Positions 22,852 to 31,295 of a stretch of DNA of 64,000 bases are shown one piece after another (positions within the stretch are counted from its first letter, which is position 1; every line of letters starts with the position of its first letter). The translations under genes and the position numbers were made by a program. Source of the DNA: JBHJGO01 sp050331715 (GTDB taxonomy: Bacteria > Cyanobacteriota > Cyanobacteriia > Cyanobacteriales > Microcoleaceae); assembly GCA_050331715.1 (NCBI GenBank), contig JBHJGO010000042.1:1-64000 (forward strand). The letters run 5' to 3'. The notes beneath the pieces are model-generated. The model made no database searches. It was not told where the DNA came from and was given only the letters and a program-made list of their open reading frames with translations.

Positions 22852-22968
22852 TATAGCAATCACAAATGATTTGTGAAAAGGGGGTGAATGGGGCGGTGCC
22901 CCTTTCTTTGGGACTTCGTTCCCAAACCCCTCCATAGTGCTTTTCATGATTGATTCAGGATTGCTATA
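22852..22968 (+). mobile_element. 117-bp MITE-like repeat, intact reference copy
   Basis: Terminal inverted repeats tatagcaatc (22852-22861) and gattgctata (22959-22968) bound a non-coding core with internal complementarity (gggacttcgttcccaaacccc region). It sits right after cpeR and could act as its transcript 3' end. At least four relatives occur in this window; no transposase is encoded. Confidence 0.88.
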
Positions 22969-23002
22969 GCTCCGGGGAATTAACAACGCCCTTGCAATTC
23001 CG

Positions 23003-23458
23003 TTAGAGTTTTTTCGTCATAAATGCACTATTCGGATCATCAACGTATTCTCCGAAAGGGCCGCAACACTCAAATCCATATTTGGTGTATAAGGTTCGTG
23101 CCGCAAGAAACTCTGGTTGAGACCCCGTTTCTAGATTCAGGTCGTGATAACCCCGTCGTTGAGCGACTTGGATAATGTGCTCCAATATTCTGGCCGCCAC
23201 GCCTTTTCTTCGGTGAGCTTTAGCAGTCCGCATGGACTTGATCTCACCACTGATTGAGTTTAGTTCTTTCAATGCGCCACATCCAAGCAATTCATCATCT
23301 TGCCAAACCGACCAGAAGGTGATGTCCGGCGATCGCAACCTTTCTAGATCAAGGGCATGAACGCTTTCTGGGGGCGTAATCTCATACATTTCGTCCAGGT
23401 GTTCCTGGAGCAGTCCAGTAATCTGCTGACTGGTTAGATCATCTTCACGAATTTGCAT
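23003..23458 (-). CDS. GNAT-family N-acetyltransferase
   Basis: A 151-aa acetyltransferase using acetyl-CoA. The acetyl-CoA loop motif A reads 'SMRTAKAHRRKGVAARILEHIIQVAQRRGY' (R-x-x-G-x-A), followed by 'LNLETGSQPEFLAARTLYTKYGFECCGPFGEYVDDPNSAFMTKKL', the usual C-terminus of the PhnO/YafP-like group. The substrate cannot be told. The ATG at MQIREDD was chosen over an upstream start at 23497. Confidence 0.85.
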   Translation of the reverse strand: MQIREDDLTSQQITGLLQEHLDEMYEITPPESVHALDLERLRSPDITFWSVWQDDELLGCGALKELNSISGEIKSMRTAKAHRRKGVAARILEHIIQVAQRRGYHDLNLETGSQPEFLAARTLYTKYGFECCGPFGEYVDDPNSAFMTKKL

Positions 23459-23514
23459 TATTGCTGATGTTGCAGGTTTCTTCTGATGAATTCGCAAGCA
23501 CTATCCCAGGGGGA

Positions 23515-23874
23515 TTAAGGCGTAATCGTACCGAGTGTACAAGACTTCAGGATCCAGCCTAGAACAATTCCCAAACCACCAAAGCGCACTGCTTGCCAGA
23601 AAGGTTCTCTCAAACTTCTCCAGTTGAACAGATGACTTTCAAGGTTCAATTCGACCATTTCCAAGTCTTCGGACAATTGTTTGAGATCTGCCTTTAATGC
23701 CTGAGAACGACTGCGTTGCGATTCAGCCTTCAAGTGACCAATCCGTTGCTTGAGTTCAGCCTGGCGAGCTTGATCCTGCTTGACTTGGGCATATCGAGCC
23801 TGTAATCGGATTAGCGATCGCTCCAACTCCGCCAATGCCTGCTCAAATTCTGTGGAATCCTCAGATGTCGTCAT
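23515..23874 (-). CDS. coiled-coil protein with C-terminal membrane anchor
   Basis: The 119-aa product is Glu/Gln/Arg-rich and helical over residues 8-85 ('ALAELERSLIRLQARYAQVKQDQARQ'), then 'REPFWQAVRFGGLGIVLGWILKSCTL' forms a single C-terminal membrane helix. It would be tail-anchored with the coiled coil in the cytoplasm. A protein of this layout looks conserved in cyanobacteria, but no function is known to me. It is 17-57 bp from the acetyltransferase gene on the same strand, probably cotranscribed. Confidence 0.7.
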   Translation of the reverse strand: MTTSEDSTEFEQALAELERSLIRLQARYAQVKQDQARQAELKQRIGHLKAESQRSRSQALKADLKQLSEDLEMVELNLESHLFNWRSLREPFWQAVRFGGLGIVLGWILKSCTLGTITP

Positions 23875-23947
23875 GGATTCAACCTATCCTCAACCTTGTC
23901 TCAACTACAATGGATGAACAGTACATCCACATTGCACGAATTCAACC

Positions 23948-24223
23948 ATGAACCACCCATTGGAAAATCCCACAACTTCTGGTCTCAAAGAATATTCTAC
24001 GCTGGAACTCGCACAAGCACTGGCAGAGCGCCTGGCAATTTCTGATCGCGATTGGCATCGACTGAAGTCAAACCCTCAAGTTCGAGCCTGTGAGCATATC
24101 ACCGCCGCATTAATCTTTCTGCTGAAAGAACAGCCGACGGAAACTCTAGGACATCTGGAGCAAGCCCAGGGATGGCTTGATCATTCGATCAAAGCACCCC
24201 CCTGCCCCACTCATGGGCGGTAA
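23948..24223 (+). CDS. small conserved cyanobacterial protein (possibly DUF6439)
   Basis: A 91-aa soluble helical protein with 'STLELAQALAERLAISDRDWHRLKSNPQVRA' and the C-terminal signature 'GWLDHSIKAPPCPTHGR'. I recall such small proteins as a cyanobacteria-specific family of unknown function, but the family number is tentative. It is transcribed divergently from the coiled-coil gene. Confidence 0.65.
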   Translation: MNHPLENPTTSGLKEYSTLELAQALAERLAISDRDWHRLKSNPQVRACEHITAALIFLLKEQPTETLGHLEQAQGWLDHSIKAPPCPTHGR

Positions 24224-24352
24224 ATTAATGAAAAGACTAACAACGTCATTCCCATACAGGCGGAAACCCGGCAACCCACCCTGGTTATCCCACGAAAATC
24301 TCGTCAAGCAATCACCCTAAACTTTACGACAAACATTAGATCAACGTTAGAT

Positions 24353-24823
24353 CTAGGCATAGGCTTCCGTCAGTTCCTTGCAGAGGGACAGTTCTGTGCC
24401 GTAGTAGTTCCACTCAACCTTGTCGAAGATCTGGTTTAGGATGTACAGGCCCCGCCCACATTCTCGTTCAATATTGGGAATCTCATCAAATTCCGAAGCT
24501 TTATCTGAAACCTTATTTGACTCTGACGGAGGTGAACCGCAACGTTGAGGAGGTCTGAAGCCACCACCTTGGTCTGAGATAATCCACCAAAGCTGATTTT
24601 TGAATACGGAGAACTGAACCATTATCGTTTTACCTGGGTCTAACTGATTACCATGCTTTGCTGCATTGACCAGTGCCTCCTGCAAACCTAATCGCACCTC
24701 AGCTTGGCATTTCTCTGGAATCTCTGCTAGGAGTAAATCCAATACCGGACAGAGATACAGTGTAGAAGCAAAACTAAGGGTGAACCAATTTCGCTTAGCG
24801 GGACGCGGTGAAACTGTAATCAC
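24353..24823 (-). CDS. anti-sigma-factor-type serine kinase (RsbW/SpoIIAB-like HATPase)
   Basis: A 156-aa protein that is a single GHKL/HATPase_c domain of the anti-sigma kinase group. N box 'LGLQEALVNAAKHGNQ', G1 box 'WWIISDQGGGF', G2 box 'ECGRGLYILNQIFDKV'. A low-complexity Ser/Glu insert sits between G1 and G2 (about residues 95-120). The start is a GTG. Partners (anti-anti-sigma factor, PP2C phosphatase) are not encoded next to it, so it is probably part of a dispersed partner-switching pathway. Confidence 0.85.
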   Translation of the reverse strand: MITVSPRPAKRNWFTLSFASTLYLCPVLDLLLAEIPEKCQAEVRLGLQEALVNAAKHGNQLDPGKTIMVQFSVFKNQLWWIISDQGGGFRPPQRCGSPPSESNKVSDKASEFDEIPNIERECGRGLYILNQIFDKVEWNYYGTELSLCKELTEAYA

Positions 24824-25200
24824 TCGAAAAACCCCCTAGCTATTTGGTGAACACGACTTTGACTTTGTGTCATTACGATGAATACTCCCCAAGAACTACT
24901 TTTGCCGATCTAGAAAAGAAGTGACATCCATAACTGATGCCAATCGTTAAGTTCGAGTATTCGTTGCTACCTTTAAGGTTACCAAAACTGAGAAAAAAAT
25001 GCATCCCGTAGGATAGACCATTATTTGATTCAAAATGCAAGGCCACGGAGTTAGAGTTTCTACGGGTCTTGGTAGGGGATTACCCCTGCGGAGTTGTCCT
25101 CTCCCTTCCCTCGATTTCGGAGCGCTGCTTTGCACAAAAATAGCTGCTAGGATATGCACAATCAGATTTAGCATGTCCCATTAGGTAAAGCGCGTATAGA
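24824..25200. other. intergenic region, no gene seen
   Basis: 377 bp between two divergent genes. It holds promoters for both but no recognisable operator, RNA or repeat. The short minus-strand ORF in it has no coding character. Confidence 0.4.
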
Positions 25201-26181
25201 ATGCCTTCGAGTGTAGTGAATCGTACCGACAGTGCTAGCAGCGCCCCGTTAGCTGGAAATTATTGGCAGTGGCAAGACCAGGACGTTTATTACGTTCATG
25301 CAGACTCAGTATCCAGCCTCACCCAGGCTGAAACTGTTTCCCCCACAGCAAATGATCCTGAGTACCCCTCCTTGTTGTTAATCCATGGCTTCGGCGCTTC
25401 TACTGATCATTGGCGCAAGAATATCTCAGCTCTACGGACGGACTTTGATGTTTGGGCAATTGATTTACTAGGGTTCGGGCGATCAGACAAGCCTGAGTGG
25501 GAATATTGTGGCTCACTCTGGCAAGACCAAATCATCAGCTTCATTCAGGAAAAGATTCAACGACCTACTGTCATTGCAGGTAATTCCCTGGGGGGCTACG
25601 TTGCTTTGTGTGCGGCCGTCCACTGTTCTGAGTCGGGCAAGGGTTTGATTTTACTCAATAGTGCAGGGCCTTTTTCCCGACCACAGACCGAAAACCAAAA
25701 TTCGACAAAACCGCAAAAGTTGGGAATTTTGTCTCGAATTCGACGTTCTATCATCAGACAAGGTGGGTTTAGTTTTCTGCTGTTTCAATGGATGCGGCGA
25801 CGGGCTGTGATTCGTCGGGTATTGAAACAGGTTTATCTGGATCAGAGTGCAGTGACTGACCAGTTGGTTGAGGAGATTTATCGCCCGTCCTGTTCCCCTG
25901 GAGCGGCCTACGTTTTCGCGTCGGTTTTCAAATCACCCTCAGGAGAGACGGTTGATGAACTACTCGGGCAACTTCACTGTCCTCTCCTGCTGCTTTGGGG
26001 AGAAGGTGATCCCTGGATGGATTGTCGAGGTCGGAGCGAAAAGTTCCAGGAATACTACGACCAGATCACTGAGCATTTTCTCCAGGCGGGTCATTGTCCC
26101 CATGATGAGGTTCCAGATCAGGTTAATCCCTCGATCAAAGATTGGATGTTGTCGCTGGATTCTCTAGACCCGAAGCAGTAA
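25201..26181 (+). CDS. alpha/beta-fold hydrolase
   Basis: A 326-aa hydrolase of the alpha/beta superfamily. Oxyanion block 'LLLIHGFGASTDHWRKN', 'DLLGFGRSDKP', nucleophile elbow 'VIAGNSLGGYVAL' (catalytic Ser), a late acid in 'LLLWGEGDPWMD' and the His in 'QAGHCPHDEVPDQVN'. An N-terminal 'GNYWQWQDQDVYYVHAD' is typical of cyanobacterial/plant members annotated as chlorophyllase-like or pheophytinase-like hydrolases; the substrate remains open. Its 3' end overlaps the convergent PHP gene by 18 bp. Confidence 0.9.
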   Translation: MPSSVVNRTDSASSAPLAGNYWQWQDQDVYYVHADSVSSLTQAETVSPTANDPEYPSLLLIHGFGASTDHWRKNISALRTDFDVWAIDLLGFGRSDKPEWEYCGSLWQDQIISFIQEKIQRPTVIAGNSLGGYVALCAAVHCSESGKGLILLNSAGPFSRPQTENQNSTKPQKLGILSRIRRSIIRQGGFSFLLFQWMRRRAVIRRVLKQVYLDQSAVTDQLVEEIYRPSCSPGAAYVFASVFKSPSGETVDELLGQLHCPLLLLWGEGDPWMDCRGRSEKFQEYYDQITEHFLQAGHCPHDEVPDQVNPSIKDWMLSLDSLDPKQ

Positions 26182-26973
26182 ATTCTGCCCATGGGTGTCT
26201 GTTCCACAGGTGGGTAGCAGTTGGTGTGCTTCAGCTAATTGCTTGACTGCCTCTGTGGTTCCTGGTGTGGGGAGCCAGGGTTTTTTATTGTGATAGTTGT
26301 AGTAGACCTCTGCCCCGTCGATGTCGAGTCGAGCAGCCTCGGGAATTAATTGGGTGTGAGGAACTCGATATCGGGCAGGATGGGCTAAAACAGCCAATCC
26401 CCCAGCCTGGTGAATTGCTGCAATTACCTGTTTTGCTGCGTAGGCATCCCCCCCTACTGTCTGTCTCTGGAGATAGGGTCGTAGAGCAACTGAATCTGGG
26501 TCGAAAGCGTAACCCAAAATGTGAACTTCTGTACCTAGCAACCCTGCGCTAATTTCTATACCTGACCACAGAACCGGAGCAACGGCTTGATGCTCAGGGT
26601 TATCTGTCTTCCAACTTTCCAAGTAATGATGGGCCGCTTGATACCCAGCAAGGGTGTGATGATCTGTAATGGCTAGTCCTTTCAATCCCAGATGAATGGC
26701 CTGATCAATTAACTGCTCCGGTTGAAGACGCCCATCCGACTTCACCGTGTGCATGTGAAAGTTGTAGTGGGCAGGACAGGTTTCAGCATTTACAGCTTGA
26801 AAAACCTGCCGTAAGGTTTCCTGTGTTGGGATGTTTGATAGCGCTTGGTGATGACTCGATGGAGCCTGAACACGCCCTTGAACGGTAGACTCCTTGAAGG
26901 TTTGATCTTCAGAAGAACTAATCTCGTGGGCCTCAGTTCTCAAGAATTTAAATTTAAGAGGATGAATAGCCAT
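26164..26973 (-). CDS. PHP-domain phosphoesterase
   Basis: A 269-aa protein with the metal-binding PHP motifs: 'NFHMHTVKSDG' (motif 1, HxH), 'LAITDHHTLAGY' (motif 2), 'EISAG...EVHILGYAFD' (motif 3), and 'CGTDTHG' (motif 4). 'VLAHPARYRVP' supplies a further His. It resembles stand-alone PHP enzymes acting on 3',5'-nucleoside bisphosphates or AMP; substrate specificity is not visible. It has an N-terminal extension of about 60 residues without motifs. Confidence 0.88.
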   Translation of the reverse strand: MAIHPLKFKFLRTEAHEISSSEDQTFKESTVQGRVQAPSSHHQALSNIPTQETLRQVFQAVNAETCPAHYNFHMHTVKSDGRLQPEQLIDQAIHLGLKGLAITDHHTLAGYQAAHHYLESWKTDNPEHQAVAPVLWSGIEISAGLLGTEVHILGYAFDPDSVALRPYLQRQTVGGDAYAAKQVIAAIHQAGGLAVLAHPARYRVPHTQLIPEAARLDIDGAEVYYNYHNKKPWLPTPGTTEAVKQLAEAHQLLPTCGTDTHGQNLLLRV

Positions 26974-27229
26974 AGCAGCTCAAGCGGAACCCTGTAAATG
27001 ATTTGTTAATAATTTGTTACTCGACTCTACTTTACCCAATTCAGACAATAATCGTCACGGTTTCATTCTTTTGATAGCAGATTTTGGATTTGAATTTCTT
27101 ATATGCAAATTTGAGGGTGTAGATGCAGTCCGGAACCAATAGGGGAAAATAGGGGTGATTCAGAGGGGAGAGAGGATTGATTGATAGCGTCCATCACGAA
27201 CTCGAATCACCTGGTTCCATCTCCCCCAC

Positions 27230-28471
27230 CTAGTTCTGAGACGACGTGGCAGGAGAATTGCGGTAGTCAAAGGCTAGGTCAAGGAGCTTTGACCATTGCT
27301 TTTGCACTTGCTTAGGCGTCAGTTTTACGACCTTGGCGATCGCCTTGTCGCTTCTTTGTTCCTGCTTCAGTTGCAACAACTTTTGCTGTACCGGAGATAG
27401 GGTTTGCTGAAAAGCTTCCCACTGGTCTGCGGTCATGCCGAGTTTTTGATCAAGACCTGCACCCAACCATTCATGTACCAGTTTCCAGTTGCTATTGCGG
27501 GCAAACTTTTCCACATGATATTTGAACCGTTGCTGCAGATAATCACGCTGACGAGAGGTTAGTCCCAAGCGCTTATCAATCTCACTGGCTTGTAAGTCCT
27601 GTAACTTCAGTTGCAAGTAGTTCACACATTCGGGTTGACCTTGCTCCTCCAGGTAGTGAGTTAACTCTGCGATTACCCGATCCCGCAGGACAGCTTCAGA
27701 GGGGTCAACGGCTTCAGCAACCATCTGTTCTCGAACCTGTTGCATGGTGTAGGAGCGGCTTTGAGCTTCTGCCTCTTCGGTCTTACCGCCTTCAACGGCC
27801 AATTCAATATCGACAGACGTTTCAGGGGGCTGTCCCTTGGCAAATCCCTGGGCTCGCAGCACAATTAGACGTTGACGGTTACGACCGGGCAGACCGATTT
27901 GACGCTTGGCATACTGCTCAGTGAAGGCCATATACTCCGCCAGTTCAATTCGAGTTTTGGGAGTGTAGTCGGCTTCAAGCTGGTGTTCCCGGCGAAAGGC
28001 CCGCAATGACTCGATGTAGAAACCTTGTAGGAAGTCTTCAATCAAGTTGTACCGAGCTTGGAAGTGGAGTTGAGCATTCGGGGAAGCCACATGACGATAG
28101 ACCATGGCGGCGAGAGAAGAATGCAGTTCAACCCGACCTTGTTCAGACCCAAGTTTGTGGTAGTGCAAGCACTTTTGCAGACGATGGCGAGCCAGGTTCA
28201 TCTGCCAGGTCTTGGCTTCACCGGAGTCTTGAATACGCCGGCTTTTTTCACAGATGCGCTCCACCTCTAGGGCAATACGCAGCATAACGGAACGACCTCG
28301 ACTGGGCTTTGTACTGGTTGCTTCATGCAGTTCTGCCAGGAGAATATCGGCAAGGGTTTGAGCATCAAGCGTTTGAGTATCGAGCTTTTGAGAAACGGAA
28401 ACCGGATTAATGGAGACGTTTCCGTTGGTGGCGTTGATCGCAGAATCGAAGGATTGGATATTGGCTAACAT
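27230..28471 (-). CDS. hetZ: HetZ family protein
   Basis: A 413-aa homologue of HetZ, a DNA-binding regulator needed early in heterocyst differentiation in Anabaena but also present in filamentous strains without heterocysts. Recognisable blocks: 'RIALEVERICEKSRRIQDSGEAKTWQMNLARHRLQKCLHYHKLGS', 'RVELHSSLAAMVYRHV', 'ELAEYMAFTEQYAKRQIGLPGRNRQRLIVLRAQ', and 'GLTSRQRDYLQQRFKYHVEKFA' with the C-terminal HTH-like 'RSDKAIAKVVKLTPKQVQKQWSKLL'. An AGAGG site precedes the chosen ATG (MLANIQSFD). It is alone, with 256 bp behind it. Confidence 0.85.
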   Translation of the reverse strand: MLANIQSFDSAINATNGNVSINPVSVSQKLDTQTLDAQTLADILLAELHEATSTKPSRGRSVMLRIALEVERICEKSRRIQDSGEAKTWQMNLARHRLQKCLHYHKLGSEQGRVELHSSLAAMVYRHVASPNAQLHFQARYNLIEDFLQGFYIESLRAFRREHQLEADYTPKTRIELAEYMAFTEQYAKRQIGLPGRNRQRLIVLRAQGFAKGQPPETSVDIELAVEGGKTEEAEAQSRSYTMQQVREQMVAEAVDPSEAVLRDRVIAELTHYLEEQGQPECVNYLQLKLQDLQASEIDKRLGLTSRQRDYLQQRFKYHVEKFARNSNWKLVHEWLGAGLDQKLGMTADQWEAFQQTLSPVQQKLLQLKQEQRSDKAIAKVVKLTPKQVQKQWSKLLDLAFDYRNSPATSSQN

Positions 28472-29104
28472 GATTTTTGACCTCTGGTAATGCACCGTTA
28501 CTTGAGCAGGAGTGGAATACGGCCATGAGCCTCAAACGCCCTTGCTGTCCGGATTCAACTCTCTACATCTTGAATATAGGAGGAGTCAAAAATGCACAGG
28601 GACAAGACTGTTCCACTCTCTCAGGTAACTGGTTTAGGGGTCTGATCTAGGCTGGTATATTACGTCTGCTGAAGATGCTTTAAAGCGGCTCGTAACTCCT
28701 TTGCAGTAAGTATTGTGGGGCTCTTGAGCTTCGCTATGGGGGCACGCTTGATTCAGGATCGCTTTCTATTCTTAGAGTAGACAATCGACCAACTGGTTCC
28801 CCAAACTTCAAAACCAAAATTGGCAAATTCCTATTAAATGCTCAGCAAAATTGTGCTCAAATTGTCCGGAGCACATCAAAGATCCCTCGAAAAAAGTAAA
28901 CGATTACTAACAGTACTATCCATTGACCAACCGATTGAGTGGCCTGTCATTTGATTAGGGGGCATAACCTATCAGGTAATCGACCCTCTACTAGGTCGGA
29001 TGCTAGACTCGTGGGGAGCAAAAAATATAGACCTGTCGTCTGTAACTCAGGAAAATAGGGAGCTTTAGTCCTGGATCACAATTTTTAGTGGAGAAAAATT
29101 TACG
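28472..29104. other. intergenic region upstream of hetZ and the RTX esterase gene
   Basis: 633 bp between divergent genes. At 28719-28770 the sequence 'cgcttgattcaggatcgctttctattc'-like (in parts) resembles the right end of the MITE family and may be a very old relic. Otherwise no gene, RNA or clear operator is seen. The hetZ leader is probably long. Confidence 0.4.
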
Positions 29105-30994
29105 ATGGTACTGATACCAGATAATGTGCTAGGCGCTTGGTTAGGGGATGATACCTCAGAAGTTGCAACGCTCACTCCTGGGCAACTTCTTGGGTTTCCA
29201 TTAGGTGTTCTGATGTTGGGTGGTAATGACACCGTTTTTGGTTCAACAGACGGTGAAGTGATCAACGGTAATCAGGATGAAGACCAAATTGCTGGGGCAG
29301 GCGGAAGCGATACCCTGTTCGGTGGACGAGACAATGACACGCTAGATGGTCAAGCAGACGCAGACTTTTTGTTTGGTAATCTTGGAGCCGATCTACTGCG
29401 AGCCGGCAATGGAGATGATCGGCTGTTTGGGGGTCAAAATGGTGATAACTTGTTTGGCGATCTCGGTAATGATGTGCTCTCAGGGGATGACGGCATCGAC
29501 TTTTTAACCGGAGGAGAAGGTGCTGATATCTTTGTGTTACCCCAGAGTGGCCTATCCACAGATTTCATCACAGACTTTACGGATGGAACTGACCGGATGT
29601 TATTACCGGATGGTCTAGGCTTTAGCAGCTTACAGATTTTGCCTAGGGGTAGTACCCAGACAGTGATTGCCGTTGGTACTGAGGAATTGGCTGTTTTAAA
29701 TGGGGTGCAGCCCACTCAAATCACAGCAGAGGATTTTGATACCGCCACAATTACCCCTACGCCACCCACACCCCCTACGAATGGTGGATCGGGGACTGGA
29801 GCTGCTGGCCTTACCGTCAACTTAGACCAGGGATTTATCTTCACTCCCACCATCACCGACACGATTCAAATTATGCCCTTAGGGGACTCCATTACTCAGG
29901 GTCAGGTGAATAATGATACTCCAGAAGCAGAGCGAGAGGGTTACCGTCTGGGACTGCAGGAGCGTTTGGAAGATTTTGGTTTAAATTTCGACTTTGTGGG
30001 TTCAAATTCTAATGGAACCAGCAACCTGCCTGACCAAGATCATGAAGGTAATCCAGGATTTACGATTGTTAACGTTGATCGGGGCCGCAACACGGTTCCG
30101 AATAGTGGTGTTGACAACTGGATCCCCACATTTGATCCCGACGTCATCTTATTAATGATTGGCACGAATAGTGCAGGCAGAGAGGTTGAGCAGATGACTA
30201 GCCAGATGAATAACCTGCTTGACAGCATCATCAATGATAATGGCTTCACTGGAGACTTAATCGTTTCAACAATTCCGCCGATTCGCTCCGATGGCAGATT
30301 TGAGGAGCGAGTTCCTAACGCTGAAGCTTTTAATGCCCAACTGCCGGGCCTCGTGGATCAATTTGCTCAGGCCGGGGCCAATATCACCTTCGTGGATATG
30401 ATTAATGTTCCCAATGGATTGACGGTGGATGATATCACGGCTCCTCCCGATGACTCTGGGATTCACCCCACTGTAGAAGGATACGATAAGATTGCTCAGT
30501 TTTGGTTCAATGCTCTCCTGCCTGAACTGGGGAGTGTTGCAGCGGTAAGCAATCCCTATGGAGCTTTGGGAACAGATGGCAATGATGTGTTGATTGGCAA
30601 TGGCAATGGCAATGCCCTTCAAGGCGAAGCTGGGAATGACAGTTTAACGGGTGGAGCCGGGGGTGATGGGTTCATCTTTACGTTCCCAAACCAGGGACAG
30701 GACACTATTACTGACTTCAATCCGGCTGAAGGTGACGCTATCTTGATTTCAGCTGCTGGATTTGGGGGCGGGCTGGTGGCTGGAACACCGCTTAGCACTG
30801 AAGCCTCAGCAACTGGAACCTTTGTGAGTGAGCCGTTGCCCGCTCCAGTGGGTAGCAGCGCTAATATTCTCTACAGTTCAGCCAGTGGACTGCTGAGTTT
30901 TGACCCCGATGGTACTGGCCCACAACCCTCGACACCATTAGCAATTCTTGAGGGAAGTCCTCAGCTCACAGCGAACCAGATAGGAATTAACTAA
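29105..30994 (+). CDS. secreted RTX-type calcium-binding SGNH esterase
   Basis: A 629-aa modular protein. Residues about 40-155 are RTX nonapeptide repeats (GGxGxDxLx type: 'GSDTLFGGRDNDTLDGQADADFLFGN', 'GNGDDRLFGG'). After a Pro/Thr linker with 'TPTPPTPPTNGG', residues about 255-475 form an SGNH/GDSL hydrolase: block I 'PLGDSITQG', block III 'LLMIGTNSAG', block V 'DDSGIHPTVEGYDKIA' (catalytic Asp-His). The C-terminal 130 residues carry another RTX block ('GNDVLIGNGNGNALQGEAGNDSLTGG') and a tail typical of type I secretion substrates. There is no N-terminal signal peptide. It is expected to be exported by an ABC-type I system and to act on an acylated polysaccharide or lipid outside the cell. 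Confidence 0.88.
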   Translation: MVLIPDNVLGAWLGDDTSEVATLTPGQLLGFPLGVLMLGGNDTVFGSTDGEVINGNQDEDQIAGAGGSDTLFGGRDNDTLDGQADADFLFGNLGADLLRAGNGDDRLFGGQNGDNLFGDLGNDVLSGDDGIDFLTGGEGADIFVLPQSGLSTDFITDFTDGTDRMLLPDGLGFSSLQILPRGSTQTVIAVGTEELAVLNGVQPTQITAEDFDTATITPTPPTPPTNGGSGTGAAGLTVNLDQGFIFTPTITDTIQIMPLGDSITQGQVNNDTPEAEREGYRLGLQERLEDFGLNFDFVGSNSNGTSNLPDQDHEGNPGFTIVNVDRGRNTVPNSGVDNWIPTFDPDVILLMIGTNSAGREVEQMTSQMNNLLDSIINDNGFTGDLIVSTIPPIRSDGRFEERVPNAEAFNAQLPGLVDQFAQAGANITFVDMINVPNGLTVDDITAPPDDSGIHPTVEGYDKIAQFWFNALLPELGSVAAVSNPYGALGTDGNDVLIGNGNGNALQGEAGNDSLTGGAGGDGFIFTFPNQGQDTITDFNPAEGDAILISAAGFGGGLVAGTPLSTEASATGTFVSEPLPAPVGSSANILYSSASGLLSFDPDGTGPQPSTPLAILEGSPQLTANQIGIN

Positions 30995-31013
30995 AAAAGA
31001 GGCTGATTAGCAA

Positions 31014-31044
31014 AAAAGGGGGGTAGCGGTGCTACCCCCCTTTT
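31014..31044. terminator. terminator after the RTX esterase gene / tRNA-Leu
   Basis: A perfect 14-bp stem aaaaggggggtagc/gctacccccctttt with a GGT loop, and T-runs on both strands. It serves the plus-strand esterase gene and, 6 bases beyond the tRNA 3' end, the minus-strand tRNA. Confidence 0.93.
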
Positions 31045-31049
31045 CTTAA

Positions 31050-31130
31050 TGCGGATGGCGAGACTCGAACTCGCAAGGCAAAGCCACACGCCCCTCAAGC
31101 GTGCGCGTATACCAATTCCGCCACATCCGC
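31050..31130 (-). tRNA. trnL-GAG: tRNA-Leu (anticodon GAG)
   Basis: On the minus strand the acceptor arms GCGGATG and CATCCGC pair perfectly, with A as discriminator. The anticodon stem CACGC/GCGTG encloses loop TTGAGGG, giving anticodon GAG for CUC/CUU leucine codons. A long variable arm (TGGCTTTGCCTT) marks a class II tRNA, and the T loop is TTCGAGT. CCA is not encoded. Confidence 0.96.
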
Positions 31131-31295
31131 AAGGGTAAAGAGTATTCAGCTTTTTTGCCACTAACCTATAATCATAGCATAAAGCTATCGTGACTCTCTA
31201 GTAAGTGGTTCAACTGTTTACCACAATCGCTTAAGCGCTTTACCAAGGGTCAAAGACAGTCTATCCTTACTGAATACGCTTGACAGCACCAAAAG

